Positions 4,647 to 10,299 of a stretch of DNA of 10,299 bases are shown here, in pieces; the stretch's first letter is position 1, and the number at the start of each line of letters is the position of its first letter. This stretch comes from an uncultured Treponema sp. (lineage in GTDB: Bacteria > Spirochaetota > Spirochaetia > Treponematales > Treponemataceae), in contig CAMNGY010000016.1 in the NCBI GenBank assembly GCA_946538795.1, positions 1-10,299 on the forward strand. The letters run 5' to 3'. Both the position numbers and the translations under genes were made by a program. The notes beneath the pieces were generated by a model, which made no database searches, was not told where the DNA came from, and saw nothing but the letters and a program-made list of their open reading frames with translations.

Positions 4647-7600
4647 ATGAATACGAACGACGTTTACAAGGGTTTCAGGGTTTTGTCGGTTTCGGAGGTT
4701 TCTGATTACGGGTCAACGGCAATCCACCTCCGGCATGAGGAAAGCGGGCTTGAGGTGCTCAAGCTCCTTAATGACGACAGTGAGAACTGCTTCGCCTTCG
4801 CATTCCGTACACCGTGCGAGAACAGCACGGGCGTGGCTCACGCCATAGAGCATTCCGTGCTGTGCGGTTCCGCAGCCTATCCCCTCAAGGATCCCTTTAT
4901 ACGCCTGGAAAATCAGAGCGTGAACAGCTACCTGAACGCATATACCTGTTCCGACCATACGGTTTACCCTTCCAGCTCGCCGGTAAAGGCAGACTTCTAC
5001 AATATATTTTCGGTGTATGCCGATGCGGTCTTTTTTCCCCAGCTCAAGGAGGGGGCCTTCCTGCAGGAGTGCCACAGGCTGGAGCTGGACGGGGACGGAA
5101 ATCCTGTCATACAGGGTGTCGTATACAATGAGATGAAGGGCAACTATGCTTCCTTTGAGGGGGTCGCCGGCGACGCCTTGTTACGCCCTTTGCTGGAAGG
5201 AAGCGAATATGTTTACGATTACGGGGGGGACCCGCTGGTCATCCCGGATCTTACCTATGAAGCCTTCAAGGACTATCACCGCCGCTACTATTGCACGGCC
5301 AACTGCCTCTGCTTCCTCTACGGTGACATACCGCTGGAGGAGGAGCTGGACTTCCTGATAGGGCACGTCACGAGCCGTATCAGCTCGCCCGGATGCAGGG
5401 CCTCATATCCTGCCCCCGACTTCTCCCGTCCAGTGGAGGAGAGGGTGCGTGCCTTCGCCCCTGCCGGTGAGGGCGGGGAGGATTCCAGGAGGGTTGTCTC
5501 CCAGGGCTGGAGGCTCAGCGACGGAATACAGGACGAGGACCTTCCTTCCTTCGTCATGCAGTTCAGCTTTCTGAGCGAGCTGCTTTGGGGCGATGACAGC
5601 GCGCCCGTTTCCAAGAAGATGCTGGAGTCCAAGATTGGGGAGGCCATAGCCCCGTACACGGGCTTAGCGTTAGGCTCCCGTTTCCCCGGCATTTGCTTTT
5701 CCATGAGCGGGGTGAAGGAAGGCGATGAGCAGAAGTTCAGCGACCTGCTGCGGGGCGTGCTGGAAGAGCTTGCGGAGAAGGGCGTGCCCAAGGAGGACTT
5801 TGACAGGACCTCGATGAGCTTTGACTTTTCCAACAGGGAAATAAAGCGGCCTGAAGGTGCCCCGTATTCCCTGGTGCTCATGCGCAGGGCGGTCCGGAGC
5901 TGGATTCTTGGCTTCAGGCCGGAAAGTACCCTTTCATACCGGGGGGAATTCGAAGCGCTCAAGGGACGCATACGGGAGAATCCCGGCCTCATTTCAGACC
6001 TTATACGGAAATACCTGCTGGAGAATCCCCGCCGTTCTTTGGTGTCCGTTGATCCCTCTGCGGAATGGGAGAAAGAGAGGTCCGAAAAGGAGAAGGCCAT
6101 TGCCGGGAAGGAACTGGCCCGCATGGGCAAGGAGAAAGTCCTTTCCCAGCTTGAAGTGATGAGGAAATTCCAGCAGGAGGACGAGGACGAAAGCTGCCTC
6201 CCGCACCTGGGCATTGCGGACCTTCCGCGCAAGATAGACAGGCTTTCCTTGGGGAATGAAAGCCTGGACGGATTCCCCTTCTTTGTGAGCCGGGAACTGA
6301 CGAACGGAATCAGCTATTTTGAGCTGGTCTTTCCCTTTGATGTCCTGGAGCCGGAGGAATACATCTATGTCAGCACCCTGGCCAGCTTGGTTTCACAAGT
6401 CGGTACGCGGAACAGGCGCTGGGCCCAGATGATGAGCAGGATAGGGGCCGTTTCCGGTGCCTTCGGGGCCGACATAACGGTGAGCAAGGCCAGCGATGAG
6501 AGCCTGGCAAAAGCCCCGTCCTCACCGTACCTGAACAGGGATATATTCACCTTCCGCTTCAAGTGCCTGGACGAGAAGCTTCCTGACTGCCTGGACCTGC
6601 TTTCGGAGTATCTGGAGGGGATGGATTTTTCGGACACGAACCGCCTTTCGGATCTTTTGGCTTACAATGCCAATGAAGCCAAGGCTTCGGTGCTGCCGGA
6701 GGCCCACGTATACGCGATGTACCGGGCCATGCGCAGGCGCAGCCCCAAGCTGGCCATAAGGGAAATCATCTCTGGTCTTACGTCGGTGTCCTTCGCCGCC
6801 CGGGCAAAGGACATGGACTTGAAGGAGCTTGCCGGAAAGCTGGAGTCCGTATACAGGAAAATCATCAGTTCCGGGGCCGTGCTGCACATTACTGCGGAAG
6901 ATGCCCAGATTTCCAAAGTCCGTCCGGCGGTTGCGGCATTCATAAAGCGGAATGCCCTTACGCCTCTTTGTCCCCGCCCTGCCTTTGACAGCGACAAGTT
7001 CGGCAGGCTTTTGGCACTGACGGAATTTGAAGGCGAGGCCGGGACTGGCCGGGACAAGGGGGCAAAGGAAATAGATGAGGTATTCGTCATTCCGGGAACG
7101 GTCGCGTTCGATGCGAGATGCTGTTCGTCCAGCCCTTATGGCAGCAAGGATTCCATTGCGGAGATGGTGTTCTCCCACTGCCTTTCCATGACGGACCTCT
7201 GGGACAAGGTACGGACCAAAGGCGGAGCCTACGGGGTTTTCTTCCTGCCAAACCTGCGCATGCAGGTCAGCTCCTTTGTAACCTACCGGGATCCCAAGCC
7301 TTCCCTTTCTCTTTCCGCTCTCAAAGATTCCCTCATGGAAGATGGAGCCGAGGTCTTCAGCGACGAGGAGGTTGAGAAGGCCATAACCGGATGCTATTCA
7401 TCCGAGATAACTCCGAAAACTCCGGCCTCCAAGGGCAACACCGCCTTCTCCTGGCTTTTCACGGGGGGATCCAACGAGGATTCTGAGCGGAGGGTCGGAC
7501 AGCTTCTGAGCATAGACAAGGAGGACCTTCGGGCCGCCTGCCTGCGCTACAGGGAAAACTTTTCCAAGGGAAGCTCCACGGTCATCCTGTGCCCGCGGAA

Positions 7601-7658
7601 GCTGATAGACGGCAGCATTTCAGATTTTACTGGAAAAATAATCGCTTTGCCCTTATAA
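4647..7658 (+). CDS. M16C zinc metallopeptidase (insulinase / presequence-protease family)
   Basis: A 1003-residue protein of the usual length for single-chain M16C enzymes such as PreP/Cym1 and falcilysin, which degrade unfolded or short peptides in a closed two-halved chamber. The inverted zinc motif HAIEH (65-69) supplies ligands H65 and H69 and the base E68. It sits in GVAHAIEHSVLCGSAAYPLK (62-81), typical of the subfamily. The third ligand is E162 in GVVYNEMKG. A mid-protein charged helical linker at about 470-520 joins the two halves. The C-terminal half carries R856 and Y862 in RTKGGAYG, the family's substrate-binding pair. No signal peptide is seen, so it is predicted cytoplasmic, acting in peptide turnover. 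The ATG at 4647 is the first start after an in-frame TAA at 4632-4634, with an extended promoter immediately upstream and no ribosome binding site. The frame is intact throughout, with no sign of decay. Confidence 0.95.
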   Translation: MNTNDVYKGFRVLSVSEVSDYGSTAIHLRHEESGLEVLKLLNDDSENCFAFAFRTPCENSTGVAHAIEHSVLCGSAAYPLKDPFIRLENQSVNSYLNAYTCSDHTVYPSSSPVKADFYNIFSVYADAVFFPQLKEGAFLQECHRLELDGDGNPVIQGVVYNEMKGNYASFEGVAGDALLRPLLEGSEYVYDYGGDPLVIPDLTYEAFKDYHRRYYCTANCLCFLYGDIPLEEELDFLIGHVTSRISSPGCRASYPAPDFSRPVEERVRAFAPAGEGGEDSRRVVSQGWRLSDGIQDEDLPSFVMQFSFLSELLWGDDSAPVSKKMLESKIGEAIAPYTGLALGSRFPGICFSMSGVKEGDEQKFSDLLRGVLEELAEKGVPKEDFDRTSMSFDFSNREIKRPEGAPYSLVLMRRAVRSWILGFRPESTLSYRGEFEALKGRIRENPGLISDLIRKYLLENPRRSLVSVDPSAEWEKERSEKEKAIAGKELARMGKEKVLSQLEVMRKFQQEDEDESCLPHLGIADLPRKIDRLSLGNESLDGFPFFVSRELTNGISYFELVFPFDVLEPEEYIYVSTLASLVSQVGTRNRRWAQMMSRIGAVSGAFGADITVSKASDESLAKAPSSPYLNRDIFTFRFKCLDEKLPDCLDLLSEYLEGMDFSDTNRLSDLLAYNANEAKASVLPEAHVYAMYRAMRRRSPKLAIREIISGLTSVSFAARAKDMDLKELAGKLESVYRKIISSGAVLHITAEDAQISKVRPAVAAFIKRNALTPLCPRPAFDSDKFGRLLALTEFEGEAGTGRDKGAKEIDEVFVIPGTVAFDARCCSSSPYGSKDSIAEMVFSHCLSMTDLWDKVRTKGGAYGVFFLPNLRMQVSSFVTYRDPKPSLSLSALKDSLMEDGAEVFSDEEVEKAITGCYSSEITPKTPASKGNTAFSWLFTGGSNEDSERRVGQLLSIDKEDLRAACLRYRENFSKGSSTVILCPRKLIDGSISDFTGKIIALPL

Positions 7659-7659
7659 T
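7631..7659 (+). promoter_or_regulatory. Promoter overlapping the peptidase stop codon, for the 71-residue gene
   Basis: TGGAAA (7631-7636, four of six matches) and a perfect TATAAT (7654-7659) are 17 bases apart. The -10 contains the peptidase's stop TAA (7656-7658). Transcription would start near 7666, giving a leader of about 13 bases that includes AGGAGAG (7667-7673). Confidence 0.55.
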
Positions 7660-7678
7660 GGGCAGCAGGAGAGATTCT

Positions 7679-7894
7679 ATGAGCAAAGTAGAGAATTTCG
7701 TGAAGATGATGCGCCAGCTTGTTTCTGATGTTCAGGGTGCGCCTTATCCCGGCGACGGTTTTGAGCCGGAAGTCTATAGGATATGGTATGAGCATGTCCA
7801 GAAGAACGCGCAGGACTGCTATGAGTTTTTGGCGGCGAATTTCCCGCTTGAATCCAAGGCTTTCAACCAGAAGCTGGATAAAATGTTTAAATAA
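7679..7894 (+). CDS. Small conserved-looking protein of unknown function, 71 residues
   Basis: I do not recognise this family. The product begins MSKVENFVKMMRQLVSD and ends NQKLDKMFK. It appears soluble and mostly helical, with two amphipathic stretches (about 3-17 and 32-49) separated by a Gly/Pro-containing turn (PYPGDGFEP). It has Trp and several Tyr and Phe residues, and neither a signal peptide nor a membrane segment. The start at 7679 is chosen because AGGAGAG (7667-7673) is ideally spaced. Another in-frame ATG at 7658 would overlap the peptidase stop by one base and lacks a binding site. The gene follows the peptidase by 20 bases and has its own -10, so it may be both co-transcribed and separately expressed. 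Coding is supported by the clean start signals and a plausible protein composition. Confidence 0.75.
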   Translation: MSKVENFVKMMRQLVSDVQGAPYPGDGFEPEVYRIWYEHVQKNAQDCYEFLAANFPLESKAFNQKLDKMFK

Positions 7895-7923
7895 AATTCA
7901 AACAGACCATTGCAAATGCCGAC

Positions 7924-7929
7924 TATAAT
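7924..7929 (+). promoter_or_regulatory. -10 element before the tocopherol-cyclase-like gene
   Basis: A perfect TATAAT lies 16 bases upstream of the ATG at 7946. No convincing -35 stands 16-18 bases before it. It predicts a transcript starting near 7936 with a leader of about ten bases, and argues that the ATG at 7916 upstream is not the main start. Confidence 0.4.
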
Positions 7930-7945
7930 ATGGGTGGGTACGGCA

Positions 7946-9124
7946 ATGGATCTTAATAAAGTCAGCCGCAGCAGGCGCTACAGGCTTACAGGTTTATTGA
8001 AGAAAAACGGCTTTGACCGCTGGCGCATAAGCGCCAGCGCGATAAGCGCCGTAACGGGCGAGGAATGCTCTTTTTTCATTGAATTTTACGTCGTGAACCC
8101 TGCCATTTCTCCCGACAAACCCGTTCTGGGCTTCAAGAGCAGGCTTCCAAAGACAGACACGGACTTACAGTATGCCCTCGCGGGAACCGAAAGCGAGAAG
8201 AGCCTCCTGACGGAGGAGCTGGTGCAGCCTTCGTTCGTTATGGTGAAGGCCGGCAAGCTTTCCAAAAGGGGCAAGCAGCTGAACGCATACTTTCCTTGTT
8301 CGGCTCTGGTAACGGACTCGCCGGAGTACGTTGTCAAGGTCGGTTCCGATGACAAGAACACCTGCTTCATAAAGAAAAACTCCACGGGAGGCTCTATATC
8401 CGTTTCGGGGACGGACCTCCTGGAGCGGCCTGAGATACTGGGGAATTCCGGCAGCATAGCCTGGAACCTGCACTATTCCATAGAGGACGGTTTTTTACCT
8501 TCGTTCAGGAGCAAGCAGGCGAACTGGGCTTGCTTTGGCGCACGGACGTCCATTGCGGGAACGATAGTCATGGACGGAGAGCAGTTCACCGTAAGCAAGG
8601 ACCGGTCCTACGGCTATTTTGACAAGAACTGGGGCCGCAGTTTTACCAATCCCTTCCTGCACCTCAGCTCGTCCAACCTTGTGAGCCGTATAAGCGGAAG
8701 GAAGCTCACGGAGTCATGCTTTGCTATACAGGGAGAATATAACAAACGCCTGTGCATATTCACTTCCATTGAAGGCAAGAAGCTGGAATTCCACGCGGGC
8801 GGCTACAAGAATTACAATACCATTTACGAATGCACCCAGATGCCGGAGGATGAGGACGGCGTAAAGCTCCATTGGTCTGTCAGCATGAACAACAGGAGCC
8901 ACGTCATTGACGTGGACATAGTGTGCAATGCCGAGCAGATGTTCGTCCGGGATTACGAGTGTCCTGAAGGCAACCGCAAGGTCATGAAGCTGATCGGCGG
9001 TGGCAACGGAACCGGGGAAGTGAAGATTTACCGCCGCATACGGAAGGATCTGGAGCTGCTGGAGGACATCCACGTAGAAAGCTGCCTCTGCGAATTCGGC
9101 AACATAGAGACGGCGCAAAAATAA
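7946..9124 (+). CDS. Tocopherol-cyclase-like (lipocalin-type) protein
   Basis: A 392-residue protein resembling the bacterial tocopherol-cyclase-like family (Pfam Tocopherol_cycl). The support is the pattern IAWNLHYSIEDGF (171-183), then the family hallmark GYFDKNWGRSF (223-233) in a beta-rich protein without signal peptide or membrane segments. Plant tocopherol cyclase closes the chroman ring of vitamin E. Bacterial relatives outside phototrophs have no established role, and a spirochaete is not expected to make tocopherol, so a lipid- or isoprenoid-related function is only a guess. The ATG at 7946 is chosen over the ATG at 7916 or the TTG at 7910 because a TATAAT lies between them and the upstream residues read poorly; its ribosome binding site (GGGTGG) is weak. 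The stop is 11 bases from the stop of the convergent fibronectin-III gene, leaving no room for a normal terminator. Confidence 0.6.
   Translation: MDLNKVSRSRRYRLTGLLKKNGFDRWRISASAISAVTGEECSFFIEFYVVNPAISPDKPVLGFKSRLPKTDTDLQYALAGTESEKSLLTEELVQPSFVMVKAGKLSKRGKQLNAYFPCSALVTDSPEYVVKVGSDDKNTCFIKKNSTGGSISVSGTDLLERPEILGNSGSIAWNLHYSIEDGFLPSFRSKQANWACFGARTSIAGTIVMDGEQFTVSKDRSYGYFDKNWGRSFTNPFLHLSSSNLVSRISGRKLTESCFAIQGEYNKRLCIFTSIEGKKLEFHAGGYKNYNTIYECTQMPEDEDGVKLHWSVSMNNRSHVIDVDIVCNAEQMFVRDYECPEGNRKVMKLIGGGNGTGEVKIYRRIRKDLELLEDIHVESCLCEFGNIETAQK
8019..8038 (+). other. Perfect hairpin inside the start of the coding region
   Basis: GCTGGCGC-ATAA-GCGCCAGC forms an eight-base GC-rich stem with a four-base loop at codons 25-31. 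A second ATAAGCGCC at 8042-8050 makes a 15-base direct repeat (8027-8035 and 8042-8050) encoding ISASAISA. It may be just repetitive coding sequence, but the stem could slow early translation. Confidence 0.4.
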
Positions 9125-9135
9125 CTCTTACACCC

Positions 9136-10143
9136 TTAATAGAGGTCTATGCAGGAGTCTATCCATTTTCCTGCGAGCGGGGGGAAGCTGTCCTGAACTG
9201 TCAGGAACAGCTTGAGCGCCCCGTCATAGTTCCCTGTGAAATATTCTGCCTCCGCCAGATAAAAAGTCGCCCGCTGCGTTGCCCCCGCGTCCCTGTTCTG
9301 CGCGAGGAATGCGGAAAGCTCTGCCTTGGCCTCCGTGTATCTGTATTTCATCCAGTTTCTCTGAAGAATTTCGTAGAGCAAGTAGTCGTCCCCTCCTGCA
9401 GGAATTGTCTGGTCCTCGCTGAAGATGTGGCGGAACAGGGGAGTGGCCTTTCTTCTGGAGGAACTGCGGGATGAGAAGAGGCTGGACGCGTTTTTCTCGC
9501 TGGCGGGCGAGATGCTCCGCTCCTTGCTCCTGGTTTCGGCCTCCTCAAGGATGATTGGCCTGCTGGCCGTGCTTGCCGGGGCGGAAGCGGCTTGTGGCAT
9601 ATCCGCCTGACGGAGTATATCCGGCTGCTGCGGGGCGATTGCCTTTGCGGGGGATATGCTTGCGTTTATGCCCGGAAGTATGACAGCATACAGCATTCCG
9701 CTGTCTTCATCGGGGGGAGTTTCCGGTCCGTCCAGCTCCTCGTCATAGTACAGGTTCTTGTAGTTGCTGTCCACGCCTTCCCTGTCAACGAAACTGAGCA
9801 CTGCATAATAGTAGGACTTGCCGTCCTGCGCCTGGTCCGTATAAGAGATGTGGTCTTTGGGAACGGCCGCGATAGGGTACAGGGATTTTACCCTGGTCCC
9901 GCTGTATATGGGCCTTTGGTCGCGGTATATTGCATAGAAGAGAATCTTCGGGGCTTCCTGTGTTGCGGCAGGAAGGCTCCAGCTGAGGCGTATGGCTCCC
10001 GTGCCTGTGTCCTCTGTCTGTATGTTGGAGACGCACAGGGGATCGCCCAAAGCGTCCAGGTCCTGCGCTTGCAGCTGGCCTGCTACGGCCAGCATGATGG
10101 ATGAGAGGAGAGCGATCCTTACGAAAGCGAGGGGGGCTTTCAT
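9136..10143 (-). CDS. Secreted protein with one fibronectin type III domain and a C-terminal TPR-like region
   Basis: A 335-residue protein predicted to be exported to the periplasm. Residues 1-26 are a Sec signal peptide (KAPLAFVR, then ALLSSIMLAVAG, with cleavage probably after QLQA-26). There is no lipobox Cys. Residues about 36-122 look like a fibronectin III domain, with the core Trp in IRLSWSLP (W55) and the later YYYAVLSFVDREG (111-123) strand pattern. Residues about 160-235 are a low-complexity Ala/Ser/Pro linker with a Ser/Arg patch (SSRSSSRRK). Residues 252-335 form paired helices with alternating Ala, Tyr and Leu (YRYTEAKAELSAFL, YLAEAEYFTGNYDGALKLF), like TPR units. This suggests a protein-interaction or envelope scaffold role, not an enzyme. 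The start at 10143 is chosen because it begins the signal peptide; upstream in-frame ATGs overlap the preceding gene. That gene ends 13 bases earlier, so the two are likely an operon. The ribosome binding site is weak. Confidence 0.75.
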   Translation of the reverse strand: MKAPLAFVRIALLSSIMLAVAGQLQAQDLDALGDPLCVSNIQTEDTGTGAIRLSWSLPAATQEAPKILFYAIYRDQRPIYSGTRVKSLYPIAAVPKDHISYTDQAQDGKSYYYAVLSFVDREGVDSNYKNLYYDEELDGPETPPDEDSGMLYAVILPGINASISPAKAIAPQQPDILRQADMPQAASAPASTASRPIILEEAETRSKERSISPASEKNASSLFSSRSSSRRKATPLFRHIFSEDQTIPAGGDDYLLYEILQRNWMKYRYTEAKAELSAFLAQNRDAGATQRATFYLAEAEYFTGNYDGALKLFLTVQDSFPPLAGKWIDSCIDLY

Positions 10144-10156
10144 TGTTGCTTTGGGC

Positions 10157-10299
10157 CTATATTTCCAGCGTCCCAAAGTCGTCCCCGTCATCGGATGCGA
10201 CGATGGTCGCCTCATCCTTTTTGCTTGTCCTGCTGGCTTTGGCCCTGGTTTTTTTCTTGGCGGCGGGACGGCTTCCTGAGGATTTTGAAAGCAGCAGGA
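10157..10299 (-). CDS. C-terminal end of an unidentified protein with a Lys/Arg-rich tail (runs off the right edge)
   Basis: Reading leftward on the minus strand, an open frame enters from the edge and ends at TAG (10159-10157). The visible 46 residues start LLLSKSSGSRPAAKKKTRAK, continue with SRTSKKDEATIVASDD and end GDDFGTLEI. The composition runs from strongly basic to an acidic patch, suggesting a disordered tail. The family cannot be identified from this. Coding is supported by the stop lying 13 bases before the fibronectin-III gene's ATG on the same strand and by the non-random composition. The two are probably co-transcribed, with translational coupling. Confidence 0.6.
   Translation of the reverse strand, partial: LLLSKSSGSRPAAKKKTRAKASRTSKKDEATIVASDDGDDFGTLEI

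Noticed and set aside
7916..7945. Upstream start (ATG 7916 or TTG 7910) for the tocopherol-cyclase-like gene
   Set aside because: A perfect TATAAT lies between these and the ATG at 7946, and there is no ribosome binding site before them; kept only as a minor alternative.
9592..10104. 170-codon plus-strand frame at the right end
   Set aside because: It is antisense to the fibronectin-III gene, which has a signal peptide and domain structure; there is no start signal on the plus strand.

Overview
The window looks like chromosomal DNA of a spirochaete, most likely a fairly GC-rich Treponema-type species. The reasons are a divergent FliG paralogue standing alone rather than in a large flagellar operon, a lipoprotein with a relaxed lipobox, a tocopherol-cyclase-like protein of a kind I associate with treponemes and clostridia, and heavy use of the ATA isoleucine codon in otherwise GC-rich genes. 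The genus is an inference; no rRNA or other marker is present. I see no tRNA, rRNA, insertion sequence, phage gene or CRISPR array.

Layout. At the left edge is the 5' end of a lipoprotein gene on the minus strand (137 down to 1). A 310-base divergent spacer follows, holding a promoter for each side and four phased direct repeats. On the plus strand come five genes. They are a membrane-anchored PAS-GGDEF-EAL protein (448-2781), a FliG-like flagellar switch protein with a long N-terminal extension (2998-4413), a roughly 1000-residue M16C zinc metallopeptidase (4647-7658), a 71-residue protein of unknown function (7679-7894) and a tocopherol-cyclase-like protein (about 7946-9124). Converging on these from the right is a minus-strand pair: the 3' end of a gene with a Lys-rich tail (10299 down to 10157), then a secreted fibronectin-III plus TPR-like protein (10143-9136).

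Two themes run through the window. First, most plus-strand genes have a recognisable -10 hexamer almost touching the start codon (TATAAT or TAAAGT 5 to 19 bases upstream of ATG). This predicts leaderless or near-leaderless mRNAs, most clearly for the fliG-like and M16C genes, which lack a Shine-Dalgarno sequence. Second, the three large spacers (before the EAL gene, between EAL and fliG, and between fliG and the peptidase) each carry a different short direct or tandem repeat with a period of 18 to 22 bp. The compact right half has none.

Functionally, the EAL protein is predicted to degrade cyclic di-GMP: its GGDEF site is degenerate (GTDRF) and its EAL site is intact. Its neighbour is a flagellar switch-type protein. 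A motility link is therefore plausible, but the two genes appear to have separate promoters, so it rests on adjacency only. The remaining genes look like housekeeping or envelope functions.
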